Assembly (NCBI GenBank): GCA_021324175.1
Contig: JAJPJP010000113.1
Coordinates: forward strand, 1 to 51,777
Origin: Chitinophagia bacterium
GTDB taxonomy: Bacteria; Bacteroidota; Bacteroidia; Chitinophagales; Chitinophagaceae
DNA length: 51,777 bases
Reading direction: 5' to 3'
A model generated the notes under the pieces. That model had not been told where the DNA came from. It saw only the letters and a list, made by a program, of their open reading frames with translations, and searched no databases. Positions within the stretch are counted from its first letter, which is position 1; the number at the start of each line of letters is the position of its first letter. A program made the position numbers and the translations under genes. Positions 26,931 to 35,663 of the stretch are shown here, in pieces.

Positions 26931-28457
26931 TTAATTGCTGGTTTTTTTGCGATAGTCTATAGATGCAGAAGCAATTTCCACATTTCCGTCAAGATTGAAT
27001 GTTTTTGGGATTTCGTCGCACATTATTTCCTGCCTCATTAGCTGATAAGTGCCATGTTCCCTTGAAGCCTCAATCTTTATTATATATTTTCCGGGTTTGA
27101 CCAGGTTACCCTCATCGTCCTTTCCGTCCCATTTGACGGTGTATTTGCCTGCCGAGCGGGTTGCGCTGGTTACCGAACTGTTGAAATGACTATCAGAATG
27201 ATATCGGTCCCTGTATTTCAGATACCATGATTTGAGTTCCGGCATGTATCTATCGCTGCCATGCCATACTGTAATCGTCCTGACCGGGGCATGATTTTCA
27301 TCTTCGACCCAGATCGCAACATAGGGACGCTTGACATTTCCCTGTTTTTGCAGGTTAATTTCGAGATTGACCATTAGTTCAAAATCGTCGGGCCAGGTTT
27401 CATTTCCTTTACCCACAGGGATGACTGGCTGCGCGCCAGGCTTATTTTCAGAACGTCCTGGCCAGCCGCGGCTTTCGATGTGTCGGCCTTCGCGGGTAAT
27501 AATCAGGTATTCTACACCGGGCATTTCAGCTGCAAGCTTTTCGCTTTCCGAAGGATCAAGGACGTTAAATACAGTCGCCAGTGCTCCGGCGTCTGTCGCG
27601 CTGGGTGCAACCACGGTAGCGCTTATCACCTCACCTGCGGGAATGCCTGTACGGGGATCGACGATATGGGAATACCAGCTGCCATTGATCAATTCGCCCC
27701 GGCGGTAGCTGCCGCTGGTTGCCACAGCCCTGTCTTTCAGCTCAAGATCAGCGATTGGAGGATCATTCTCCGCATCTGCCTTAGGATCACGGACTACCAC
27801 ATTTTCGGCGCGATCACCACGGATCACGAGATCCCCTCCAATATTTACCACAACCGACCCAATATGCACATTGCGAAGTACAGCTTGTGCCGCATTTTGG
27901 ATAATATAGCTTTTTACAAAGGAATTGAGCATCAAAGGTGCGTCGCCAAGATGAATGGCAGTACGCGTTTTTTCATCGAGCGTCCAGTGCGGTTCCTTTA
28001 CCTCCTCCACAGCTCTGTCCAATTCGTCGCGGCTTGGAATTGCATGCGCTGCTGCAGCCTGCTTCCAAAGTCGGGTTATTATTTCTGCAGAAGCATCAAG
28101 GGCACCTCCTGAGCGCAGTCGCCAGATATCAAACAGACGAAGGACTTCAAAAAGGTCTTCGGATACCGGGACTGGTTGATTTTTTGTCTTGAGCCAGTGG
28201 TTAAATTCACTGTCGGGATCATAACCGCTAAAGATTTTCGACAGTCGACCAATCTCCATCAATGCGGTTCGCTCTGCCTTGGCCGCCTCAACCTTCGTTT
28301 CGGCAGACACTTTCAGCTCCATGGAAGTTCCAAGGACATTTTCGTACTGCGAGATAAAAATTCGTTTGCGACCGCCATCTTTTTTGGCTATCGGCTTAGA
28401 TGGGGCTGCAAAGGTGGACAAGCTGGCAGCGACGAGAATGCAAGTGAGAAACTTCAT
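26931..28457 (-). CDS. ApbE-DUF2271 fusion protein
   Basis: The protein has 508 residues from the ATG at 28457 with a signal peptide (MKFLTCILVAASLSTFAAP); an upstream in-frame start at 28508 would destroy it. Residues about 35-330 are an ApbE domain (GTSMELKV, LNSFVKSYIIQNA, VVNIGGDLVIRG, AVATSGSYRRG, HIVDPRTGIPAG, ATDAGALATV). Residues about 365-490 form DUF2271 (PYVAIWVEDENHAPVRTI, KYTVKWDGKDDEGNLVKPGKYIIKIEASREHG). ApbE would transfer FMN. DUF2271 is a small beta-sandwich often fused to or beside ApbE. This is the second ApbE within 5 kb. It is operonic with PepSY. Confidence 0.9.
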   Translation of the reverse strand: MKFLTCILVAASLSTFAAPSKPIAKKDGGRKRIFISQYENVLGTSMELKVSAETKVEAAKAERTALMEIGRLSKIFSGYDPDSEFNHWLKTKNQPVPVSEDLFEVLRLFDIWRLRSGGALDASAEIITRLWKQAAAAHAIPSRDELDRAVEEVKEPHWTLDEKTRTAIHLGDAPLMLNSFVKSYIIQNAAQAVLRNVHIGSVVVNIGGDLVIRGDRAENVVVRDPKADAENDPPIADLELKDRAVATSGSYRRGELINGSWYSHIVDPRTGIPAGEVISATVVAPSATDAGALATVFNVLDPSESEKLAAEMPGVEYLIITREGRHIESRGWPGRSENKPGAQPVIPVGKGNETWPDDFELMVNLEINLQKQGNVKRPYVAIWVEDENHAPVRTITVWHGSDRYMPELKSWYLKYRDRYHSDSHFNSSVTSATRSAGKYTVKWDGKDDEGNLVKPGKYIIKIEASREHGTYQLMRQEIMCDEIPKTFNLDGNVEIASASIDYRKKTSN

Positions 28458-28779
28458 GTTAGTTGTAATTTGTTGTGAGACAATTTTTAAGTAGCTGGAT
28501 AGAACCAAATAAAATTCAACAAATCTATTGCGACAGGCATTTGGTTCCGAATTTCAAAATGCTAATTTTTGGTTAAGTTGATTCCTGGGCCGTTACAGTC
28601 TGACAGATGACCTTTACCGGAGAACCTCTGGGGTAATCACTTCTGCCACGATTCGATCCGCTTTTTTCACGCTCTGGTCAGCATATTTCGCAATTCAAAC
28701 CACTGCATGCAGGGCGTCTCTCAAAAATGGCTAATATTTGGACAGCGGAAATAGCTAATCTACTTAAAAAAAAATTGCT
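28458..28779. other. intergenic region
   Basis: About 320 bases lie between the divergent ApbE-DUF2271 and SRPBCC genes. I see no gene. One 27-codon minus-strand stretch (stop at 28614) reads like protein but has no start, so it may be chance. The region should contain the promoters for both flanking genes; I could not identify a clear TAnnTTTG element. Confidence 0.35.
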
Positions 28780-29283
28780 ATGAAACCCGTCGATGTTGTT
28801 TCAGAAATTCTAATTGAGCGGCCAAGGAAAATAGTGGCAGAATGGTCAGCTGATCCTGAAAACGCGAACTTATGGCAGAGACATGTCCGATCGGTGGACC
28901 GTGACAGAGAAGGGCCGCTCAAAGCAGGAACCAGGGTTTCTTTTAACTCGCGCTTTCTCGGAAGAAGAATCTCCAACATTTATGAAATCCTGGAGTATGC
29001 GCCAGGAGAGAAACTGGTCATGCGTACTAACCAATTACGACCAACTATGGAAACGACCTATTCATGGGATATCGTCAATCTAAAGATGACTCTGATGACA
29101 GTTCGCACCCGTGGAAAGTTGGCAGGTTTTGCCGAAATAACAGCGATTTTTAAGACCCGGCTGATGAAGATGAATCAGGTAAATCAACTTCGCCGTCTGA
29201 AACAGATCCTGGAAGCAATATCGGAGGAGATCGAATTCGCCACGCAAAAGAATGACAGGAATCTTTGGCAAAGGCTTGGATAG
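28780..29283 (+). CDS. SRPBCC-family protein
   Basis: The protein has 167 residues. It opens with an SRPBCC N-terminus (VSEILIERPRKIVAEWSADPENANLWQRHVRSVD), the usual GTRVSF and YAPGEKLVMRT strands, and a long C-terminal helix (MNQVNQLRRLKQILEAIS). It binds a hydrophobic ligand of unknown nature. It is the second of three SRPBCC proteins in the window (also 16732 and 40943); they are not obviously close paralogues. Monocistronic. Confidence 0.8.
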   Translation: MKPVDVVSEILIERPRKIVAEWSADPENANLWQRHVRSVDRDREGPLKAGTRVSFNSRFLGRRISNIYEILEYAPGEKLVMRTNQLRPTMETTYSWDIVNLKMTLMTVRTRGKLAGFAEITAIFKTRLMKMNQVNQLRRLKQILEAISEEIEFATQKNDRNLWQRLG

Positions 29284-29409
29284 GCATCGTGAATTGGACA
29301 AAAAGAAACCTGGAAGCAAAGCAGTTTCTGGCATGTAACGCGGTAATTAAGCCAGGGTACAATTTCCTGATTGTAGCCAAGTTCACTATATTTATGCGAG
29401 TCAATACAC

Positions 29410-30006
29410 ATGGGACTTTTAGGTAAAGTATTTGGCAACATGGGGCGCAGGAATACGCTTGGCAAGACATCGGAACTGCTGGACGAAGATTTCTACTGGA
29501 GCATTATCGCGGAAAGCTTACAAAAAACGGACAATCCCAACGACCAGGAGCGTTATCTGATTCATCGTATTCAGAAACTGACTCCGAAGGAAATCATTGG
29601 TTTCCGACTCCGAACAGATAAGTTGCTGAATGAATGTTACACTCCTGCGATGTGGTGTGCCGGTTATATCATGAATGACGGATGCTCGGATGATGGCTTC
29701 GAATTTTTCAGGAACTGGGTAATTTCTAGAGGTAAGGAGGTGTACTACCGGGCAAAGGGAAATCCAGACACCCTAGTCTCGGAGATTGATGAAGAGTTGG
29801 AGGGCTACGATTTTGAAGGTTTCTGGTATGTCGCCGATAAAGCCTTTAAGTATAGAACAGGGAAAGAACTGGAAGAATTTATTGATGATGGCAATGACCA
29901 GACAGGTGGCGCTTCGGTTGAGATGGAATTGACCTGGGAGGAGGGAAATCCCGATTCTATGCGTCAAATCTGCCCTGAACTATTTGCTCAATTTTGGAAC
30001 GAATAG
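29410..30006 (+). CDS. DUF4240 protein
   Basis: The protein has 198 residues. Residues about 20-160 match the DUF4240 pattern: EDFYWSIIAESLQKTDNPNDQERYLIHRIQKLTPKEIIGF, MWCAGYIMNDGCSDDGFEFFRNWVISRGKEVYYRA and SFEIxEELEGYDFEGFWYVADKAF-like ending. These soluble proteins are often near toxin/immunity genes in other bacteria, which allows an immunity role, but no toxin is next door here. No signal peptide. Confidence 0.75.
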   Translation: MGLLGKVFGNMGRRNTLGKTSELLDEDFYWSIIAESLQKTDNPNDQERYLIHRIQKLTPKEIIGFRLRTDKLLNECYTPAMWCAGYIMNDGCSDDGFEFFRNWVISRGKEVYYRAKGNPDTLVSEIDEELEGYDFEGFWYVADKAFKYRTGKELEEFIDDGNDQTGGASVEMELTWEEGNPDSMRQICPELFAQFWNE

Positions 30007-30079
30007 GTGTTTTTTGCCAATATAAGACAGCTTTCACGACACATTCGTTGGGACCTCATGAATATGCAACCAATTCATT

Positions 30080-31426
30080 ATGGAAAGAAAAAGATTTCTT
30101 TGCCTGTCGACCGGAATTTTAACTACTCCCTTATTTTCACAGGCAATGCGATTTATTCAAGATGACCGGCTTAAGAACTGGGCTGGAAATTTTGAATTCA
30201 GCACATCGAATGTATATTATCCTAAATCGACAGCAGATGCCTCCCGGCTTATAAAAAACAAAAGATCTCTTCGTGCATTGGGAACCAGACACTGTTTCAA
30301 CCGGGTCGCAGACAGCAGCGCTAACCTGGTTTGCTCTTCCACGATGAACCGGTTTATTTCCCTGGACGTAAAAAATAGGAGGGTTATCGTGGAAGGCGGC
30401 ATAAAATACGGCGAATTGAGTCCCATATTAGATCAGAAAGGCTACGCCCTGCACAATCTCGCTTCGCTACCGCATATTTCCATTGCCGGTTCAATTTCAA
30501 CCGGGACGCACGGCTCTGGGATACATAATGGTAATCTTTCAACAGCAGTAGAAGCGCTGGAATTAATACGTGCGGACGGCAGCATTCGACATATTTCGAG
30601 GGAAAAAGACGGCGAAGGGTTTCTTGCATCTGTTGTGGGGCTGGGGGCATTGGGGTGGATTAGCAATGTGGAACTCAAAGTTATTCCTCGCTTCGACATG
30701 AGGCAGTTTGTCTTTGAAAACCTGGCGATATCCAGACTTGGCGATGACTTTGATAAAATTATGGCGGCCGGTTACAGCGTAAGTCTTTTCACAGACTGGA
30801 ATGGGCCTGAAATTAATGAAGTCTGGATCAAGTCGCGCCTTGACGAACATCCAGACTACAGCAAGCAACCGGAATTCTTCGGCGCGTCGGCAGCAGCAAA
30901 AAACATGCATCCCATTGCGAGTCTTTCCGCGGAAAACTGCACCCCGCAAATGGGCGTGCCAGGACCGTGGTATGAGCGCCTGCCTCATTTCAAGATGGGT
31001 TTTACTCCGAGCAGCGGAAAAGAACTGCAGTCAGAATATTTCGTACCCCACCGCCATGCCGTGGAAGCTATTTTGGCCATGCAGCGCATGGGAAGCAAAA
31101 TCAGCCCTCTATTGCAGATCACTGAAATTCGCAGCATCGCGGCAGATCATCTCTGGCTTAGTCCCTGTTTTAACCGTGATTCAATAACCATCCATTTTAC
31201 ATGGAAGCCTGAATGGGACAAGGTTCGCGAGATATTGCCAATAATCGAAAAAGAGCTTGCGCCATTCCACCCAAGGCCGCACTGGGGTAAATTGTTTACC
31301 CTGTCGCCGCAAGTCCTCGCATCCCGGTATGAAAAAATGGAGGATTTCAAAAAGATGGTTACAGCAGAAGACCCGACAGGCAAATTCCGCAATGACTTTA
31401 TGAATCAATATATCTTCAGGACCTGA
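30080..31426 (+). CDS. FAD-linked alditol/lactone oxidase-like protein
   Basis: The protein has 448 residues. It has a hydrophobic leader (MERKRFLCLSTGILTTPLFSQA) and a PCMH-type FAD domain: LRALGTRHCFNRVAD (the His of RALGTRHxFN is the usual covalent FAD site), VEGGIKYGELSPILDQKGYALHNLASLPHISIAGSISTGTHGSG, then the D-arabinono-lactone/alditol oxidase C-terminal domain (PLLQITEIRSIAADHLWLSP, PRPHWGKLFTL). It oxidises polyols or aldonolactones with O2. The native substrate is not deducible. Downstream on the same strand lies only decayed sequence. Confidence 0.85.
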   Translation: MERKRFLCLSTGILTTPLFSQAMRFIQDDRLKNWAGNFEFSTSNVYYPKSTADASRLIKNKRSLRALGTRHCFNRVADSSANLVCSSTMNRFISLDVKNRRVIVEGGIKYGELSPILDQKGYALHNLASLPHISIAGSISTGTHGSGIHNGNLSTAVEALELIRADGSIRHISREKDGEGFLASVVGLGALGWISNVELKVIPRFDMRQFVFENLAISRLGDDFDKIMAAGYSVSLFTDWNGPEINEVWIKSRLDEHPDYSKQPEFFGASAAAKNMHPIASLSAENCTPQMGVPGPWYERLPHFKMGFTPSSGKELQSEYFVPHRHAVEAILAMQRMGSKISPLLQITEIRSIAADHLWLSPCFNRDSITIHFTWKPEWDKVREILPIIEKELAPFHPRPHWGKLFTLSPQVLASRYEKMEDFKKMVTAEDPTGKFRNDFMNQYIFRT

Positions 31427-31441
31427 GTCCAATCAGATTTC

Positions 31442-31765
31442 CTATTCCGTCCGCAGGCTTCTTACCGGATTCTGAATCTCGACGATTTTCCCGACAGCAT
31501 TCGTTGTTCCAAATATTTTTCCGCCGACTCGTCAGTTATTACAACAGAATTGATATCCGCCAATACTGTCTTTCGAGTTCCTTGGGTGAGCGGGAATGAA
31601 AAGACGCCAAAAGAATTATTGTCCTCATAGAGTACGTCCTGGTTAAAAACCTGGCTTCGGGCGCGAACCACGTATTCCCATTTACTAATCCGTTAGGCAT
31701 CTTGGATTTCCGGCAGGTATTGCTTAAGGGTCGGATCCTGCATCATTCCCGATTTACCTGTTTTG
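31442..31765 (-). pseudogene. ABC transporter permease relic (MacB/FtsX type), deleted
   Basis: Translating the minus strand gives MMQDPTLKQYLPEIQDA, a TAA stop at 31695-31693, RISKWEYVVRARSQVFNQ and LADINSVVITDESAEKYLEQ. These are pieces of the MacB periplasmic domain. The sequence then jumps directly, in another frame, to KIVEIQNPVRSLRTE followed by TAG at 31444-31442, the family's C-terminus. Hundreds of codons between these points are missing, and a nonsense codon and frameshift are present. No start codon or TM1 remains. Confidence 0.8.
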
Positions 31766-31966
31766 AAACCCTCGTTTCCTTATTCATCCAGCCTGCGCGC
31801 CGTAAGTTCGTACGCGAATGAACAATGCAATGTTCGGTTTTGATACTGGTCAGGTTTTGTATCTCCTCACGGGAAGAATATCACAACGCGAGCTGGTTCT
31901 CTCTCACCGCCATAGCTTTGTGAAGGAACAAACCATATCTTCGTGAGTCCAGGAAATCAGTACAAA

Positions 31967-32437
31967 TTAAAGATGTGCCCGGAGCATCCAGGCCATCTTT
32001 TCGTGGGTTTCCATGATTCCCGTCACAAAGTCAGCGGAACCGGAATCCTTGTATTTCTCCTGAAATTCATCAACGGTTGCGCGCATACGAATTATCAATT
32101 CATCATGGTCACCCAACAATGAATGGATGAAACCGAGGCTGTTGTTTTCTTCGTTCGATTTTTCTGTGAAATGAGTTAGTTTGAGGTAGTCCGCCAGGGT
32201 TCCAGGTGCATAATGGCCGAGTGAGCGAATGCGTTCGGCTACCTCGTCAATAATCTCGCTAAGCTCCTTATATTGACTTTCAAAAAAAAGATGCTTGCTG
32301 TGAAAATCAGGTCCTTCGACGTTCCAGTGGGCATTGAGTGTCTTGACGTACAAAACAAACTCGTCAGCAAGAAGAATTGATAATTTTTCTGCTACTTGCG
32401 CACGATGTGGCGCATTGATTCCGATCGCTGTGTTCAT
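31967..32437 (-). CDS. dps: Dps-family ferritin-like DNA-protection protein
   Basis: The protein has 156 residues, the usual Dps length. The family signature TLNAHWNVEGPDFHSKHLFFESQYKELSEIIDEVAERIRSLG carries the inter-subunit ferroxidase ligands (His37, Asp64 and Glu68, approximately). It oxidises Fe(II) with H2O2 and stores iron while coating DNA in stress. A matching promoter lies at 32482-32511. It is a live gene between two permease relics. Confidence 0.95.
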   Translation of the reverse strand: MNTAIGINAPHRAQVAEKLSILLADEFVLYVKTLNAHWNVEGPDFHSKHLFFESQYKELSEIIDEVAERIRSLGHYAPGTLADYLKLTHFTEKSNEENNSLGFIHSLLGDHDELIIRMRATVDEFQEKYKDSGSADFVTGIMETHEKMAWMLRAHL

Positions 32438-32481
32438 GAGATTGAAGTTTTATTAGACAATTCTACAAAATCTAACTATTA

Positions 32482-32511
32482 CAAAATTAAGCGCTGTGCG
32501 GCTTTATTCAA
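32482..32511 (-). promoter_or_regulatory. dps promoter candidate
   Basis: Reading the minus strand, TTG (32511-32509) is followed after 19 bases by TAATTTTG (32489-32482), a good match to the Bacteroidota -33/-7 pattern. The ATG of dps is about 45 bases further on. The -33 element falls inside the end of the upstream permease relic. A second AT-rich TTAGATTTTG lies closer to the gene. No OxyR-like site was recognised. Confidence 0.6.
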
Positions 32512-32821
32512 TTCTTCGGCTTCGAACAGGATTCGCTAAAGCTGCTTTGATCGCCTGGAACCCTACGGAGGCCCGGGCAATTGCCAAAGCATCGCAAGAC
32601 GCGACAATAAAAATACACGATCCGATGTGGATGCGGTAAGTTAGATTTTCAAGCCGCTTATTCGCCAGGAGTTGATATCGGTCGAAGCTGAATTCATTCC
32701 GGATCATCAAAATGAAAACAGCTGCAGTCATGCCAATTGCCACGCCAAAAATGTTGATGAGATTCGTTGAACTATTTTTTAACAGGCTTCTCGGGGCAAT
32801 TTTGAATTGGTTCACCCTCAT
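32504..32821 (-). pseudogene. ABC transporter permease relic with N- and C-termini fused
   Basis: The frame starts at the ATG at 32821 and reads NQFKIAPRSLLKNS, NLINIFGVAIGMTAAVFILMIRNEFSFDRYQ, which is the MacB-type N-terminus. Then it passes directly into ANKRLENLTYRIHIG, FQAIKAALANPVRSRRIE, the C-terminal end. About 700 internal residues are missing. Conserved residues near the C-terminus are changed (SCIFIVASCDALAIAR where relatives have tryptophans and long hydrophobics), which suggests decay without selection. About 100 codons remain. Confidence 0.85.
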
Positions 32822-32969
32822 GGCCAACAAGAATTGGGAAACTATGAAAATTCTTAAAAAACAAAGATAAAGTTTAGTCAAAAGAAGAGTAAAGAATGTG
32901 AGGAGCGGTGAGTAACGGTAAAAATAAATTGAGATGAATTCGCTTCTTAATTCAATCCTGCATTATCAA

Positions 32970-32977
32970 TAAATTTG
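32970..32977 (+). promoter_or_regulatory. -7 element candidate (TAAATTTG)
   Basis: TAAATTTG at 32970-32977 matches TAnnTTTG exactly and lies 25 bases before the ATG of the ABM-domain gene at 33003. A clear -33 TTTG is not seen at the right spacing, so this is only half of a promoter. Confidence 0.4.
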
Positions 32978-33002
32978 GCCTTTCCATTAAAAATATCATA
33001 TC

Positions 33003-33380
33003 ATGAAAATTCTGATAATCTTTATGGCCGCCACGCTATTTTGGGTAAATGCGCTTGCCCAGGAACCAAATCACATTATCCGCATTGCGCGATTAGTGAT
33101 CGATTCTGCGCTTCTCACCCAATATAATGCTGCGCTCAAAGAGGAAATCGAAACAGCTGTCCGGGTTGAACCTGGTGTTCTTACATTATATGCACTGGCG
33201 GAAAAAGAAAATCGAACGCATGTAACGATCTTTGAAATTTATGCCAGCACGGACGCCTATAGGTCCCACATCCAAACTGCCCATTTCAGAAAATACAAAT
33301 CAATAACCAAAGACATGGTGAAATCGTTAATCTTGTCTGAAGTGATCGCTATTGGGTTAGAATCCAAATTGAAGCAATAG
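33003..33380 (+). CDS. secreted antibiotic-biosynthesis-monooxygenase (ABM) domain protein
   Basis: The protein has 125 residues with a signal peptide (MKILIIFMAATLFWVNALAQ). The mature part matches the ABM fold: IARLVIDSALLTQYNAALKEEIETAVRVEPGVLTLYALAEKENRTHVTIFEIYASTDAYRSHIQTAHFRKY. These dimeric ferredoxin-like proteins are quinol monooxygenase/YgiN-type. Periplasmic location is unusual for that family but is common in Bacteroidota. Substrate unknown. Confidence 0.8.
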   Translation: MKILIIFMAATLFWVNALAQEPNHIIRIARLVIDSALLTQYNAALKEEIETAVRVEPGVLTLYALAEKENRTHVTIFEIYASTDAYRSHIQTAHFRKYKSITKDMVKSLILSEVIAIGLESKLKQ

Positions 33381-33545
33381 GATGATAATTACAAGATCAA
33401 GCACGCGATGCTTATCAGGATCGAATCTGTTAATAAGCATGTGTTGCCGCCGTATGATAGTGGCACGGCCTCGGAGGAAATCCTCGACTGATGGATGAAA
33501 TATTGGAAATTACTTTAACCCTGTTGTTCACTTTTTAGTCGGGTT

Positions 33546-34688
33546 TTACTTTCCCGGTCTACTGAGATAAAAGTAGGCGACAGCCGCGTAGTCATCCGAG
33601 CGATAAAAATTGACCCATCCATCGGGAAATTGGGGATCAGCCAGGTTCACAGGGTAATCAACCAATCGCAGAAAAGCCTTCCCCGAGATAGATATAGGTT
33701 TTAATGGCACTCGACGTGCCTGAAGTGATCTGACAGTCTGGAGATCTCCACCGCCAATTTCCTGGATCACAACCTTGCACGAAGAGTTAAAAAAAATCGG
33801 GTCAGGTATATGAAGCCGATAGAAAGCGTAAAATCTTTTTGCGTCATCCGCTACCGTGCAACCTGAATATTGAGTAATAAATCTTCCCATTCCCCAACCA
33901 GTGCCAGCATAATCTTCTGATCCGGTGCCGCATATGGTAGGAAAGATACTATCGCCGTCAAGCCAGACTTTTACTTCTCCTTCGCCCCACCAGGTATGGC
34001 CATATGCTGAATCGGCCTTAACACAGATATACGTTCCAAGAAACCTTCCCTTCCCTTTCGCCACTTCGAGAATCGCGAAGTCGTGCCCCGGTTCAGTTTT
34101 TGGCAGGTGAGTCCATGTCGCATGAAAGTACAGCGCGTCGGCAGGAACAATGTCCGTCGTCGTAAAGTCAATATCATAAAACACCAGAGGTTGATCCCGA
34201 TTACTTTCGTTGGTTAGGATAACTTTTGCGCTTTCGGCAAATGGCATTTGTATATAGCTGATAAAACTTCTCCCTTCCGGGTTCGCAAAAAGAGCTGATT
34301 GGAAGGCGATAGGCCCTCCGTCCCCTCCCGCACAAAAGAAATCGCCGAATGGCACGTCAACTGCCGGTTCCTGGTCACCATCCCAATAGATTCGCAGATG
34401 CATTGACCGAAGCATATCGGGTGAACGGTCACTGACGGTGCACCAAATCCGGTTTATAATTCCAGGCCGGGTGGATTCAAGCAGAATCTTTGATTCGCCT
34501 GCTTTGAGCGATTCAAAAGCGTTCCCTTTTGCACCATGGTTTGTTTTTCCAGCAGAGCCCGCAATTCCATTTGGATTTTCAAAGCTGCCTACTCTCGATG
34601 ACACGCCTTGTGGCATCTCGTAAAGGTTCTGCGCAAAAGAAAGCTGGCTGCCAAAAATGGCGGTGACCAGGAGCCAGGTTTTTCTCAT
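33546..34688 (-). CDS. GH172 (DUF2961) glycoside hydrolase-like protein
   Basis: The protein has 380 residues with a signal peptide (MRKTWLLVTAIFGSQLSFAQ). The family signatures are present: PGIINRIWCTV, LRIYWDGDQEPAVDVPFGDFFCAGGDGG, IQMPFAESAKVILTN, EGEVKVWLDGD, and CGTGSEDYAGTGWGMGRF, where the Glu is the likely catalytic acid/base. GH172 enzymes act on fructofuranosyl or arabinofuranosyl linkages. With no SusC/D or PUL genes nearby, the polysaccharide target is not inferable. Gene ends at 33546 (minus strand). Confidence 0.85.
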   Translation of the reverse strand: MRKTWLLVTAIFGSQLSFAQNLYEMPQGVSSRVGSFENPNGIAGSAGKTNHGAKGNAFESLKAGESKILLESTRPGIINRIWCTVSDRSPDMLRSMHLRIYWDGDQEPAVDVPFGDFFCAGGDGGPIAFQSALFANPEGRSFISYIQMPFAESAKVILTNESNRDQPLVFYDIDFTTTDIVPADALYFHATWTHLPKTEPGHDFAILEVAKGKGRFLGTYICVKADSAYGHTWWGEGEVKVWLDGDSIFPTICGTGSEDYAGTGWGMGRFITQYSGCTVADDAKRFYAFYRLHIPDPIFFNSSCKVVIQEIGGGDLQTVRSLQARRVPLKPISISGKAFLRLVDYPVNLADPQFPDGWVNFYRSDDYAAVAYFYLSRPGK

Positions 34689-34792
34689 TGGTTTTTTTAC
34701 AAAGGTATTTGAAGCTTGAGATAAATTCCTTCACCTTGAGAATCAATTGCTCGAAAGTCGAAAATCTTGCGCAAATTCATAACTTACATGAT

Positions 34793-35278
34793 ATGAGGGC
34801 ATGTTTAATTATTTTGATATTAATTGGCGGGATCGCTTGTACGACGACACCAATTTCCAATACATCCAACGACCAGGATGTCCACGTGCGAGATAGTGTT
34901 AGGGCGATGATGGACACCATCTCCAGGGTAATTTCACGTGAAGGGCCAGTCGGCTGGCTGCGATTCTTCGAGAATTCCGCCTCTTTTTATATGGTGTCCG
35001 ACGGCATTCTTGTTTTCCCTAACTATGATACTGCAAAGAGTTTCATTTCCAATGTTCTGGTTAAGAATATAAGGAGCATGAGCTTAAACTGGAACGATGT
35101 GCAGATCGATCCCATAAGCGGGAACTTTGCTGACGTGTCGGCTGCGTTCCAGGAGAAAATCACCGATACGTCCGGTAAAACAAAACAAACTGGCGGTTAT
35201 TTTACAGCGCTTGCTCACCAAAGCGGCGGAGGCTGGAAACTGCATAATGCCCACTGGTCCGAAATTTCCAAACCGTAA
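34793..35278 (+). CDS. lipoprotein with nuclear-transport-factor-2-like (SnoaL) fold
   Basis: The protein has 161 residues from the ATG at 34793, which opens a lipoprotein signal (MRACLIILILIGGIACTT); the frame from 34688 begins in non-coding sequence overlapping the GH172 start. The mature chain (DTISRVISREGPVGWLRFFENSASFYMVSDGILVFPN, DVSAAFQEKITDTSGKTKQTGGYFTALAHQSGGGWKLHNAHWSE) has the SnoaL/NTF2 layout. Ligand binding or a scaffold role is possible. Divergent from the GH172 gene. Confidence 0.75.
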   Translation: MRACLIILILIGGIACTTTPISNTSNDQDVHVRDSVRAMMDTISRVISREGPVGWLRFFENSASFYMVSDGILVFPNYDTAKSFISNVLVKNIRSMSLNWNDVQIDPISGNFADVSAAFQEKITDTSGKTKQTGGYFTALAHQSGGGWKLHNAHWSEISKP

Positions 35279-35433
35279 GGCGACAGCAGGCTGGGTAGAA
35301 TTTTGGTTACCACGTTAACCGATTAGTATTGCTTTTGTCCAAGATTTTCCTCAGCGGTGCAATGAAAGGCGCGACAACCCGCTTTGGTCCAAAAAGGAAT
35401 CATCTTTGCTGTGTTGTTTGCTTAAACGACCAC

Positions 35434-35637
35434 ATGAAACAACCCGGCAAACGGGACTCTGCAGGCCCAAATATCCAGGCGGCCCAGTTGCAAAAATTCA
35501 ATAGCCGCGTCAATGACTCAATTATAGAAGACGGCGCGGGAATTTATGCGCATGCGGAAAAAGGCCATTTTTCCAAAGCCGGCCATGTGCCCAACGAGTC
35601 TGTCAAAAAGGCCACATCAAGAAAGCAACGGGAATAG
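35434..35637 (+). CDS. small hydrophilic hypothetical protein
   Basis: The protein has 67 residues from the ATG at 35434 (MKQPGKRDSAGPNIQAAQLQKFNSRVNDSIIEDGAGIYAHAEKGHFSKAGHVPN). The upstream extension to 35329 reads as non-coding and is dropped. It is helical-to-disordered, His/Lys/Asn-rich, with no signal. A strong intrinsic terminator 27 bases after the stop supports a genuine short transcript. The family was not recognised with certainty. Confidence 0.6.
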   Translation: MKQPGKRDSAGPNIQAAQLQKFNSRVNDSIIEDGAGIYAHAEKGHFSKAGHVPNESVKKATSRKQRE

Positions 35638-35663
35638 AGCCTCGCCCATAGAATGAGGTTTGG

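Noticed and set aside
28614-28694. 27-codon minus-strand stretch reading YADQSVKKADRIVAEVITPEVL
   Set aside because: It looks protein-like but has no start codon and an in-frame stop close upstream; I could not attach it to any family, so chance cannot be excluded.
31766-31966. short minus-strand frames between the permease relic and dps (SYGGEREPARVVIFFP and REEIQNLTSIKTEHC)
   Set aside because: They read like decayed coding sequence but are interrupted by stops and match no family I know, so they are not listed as a gene.
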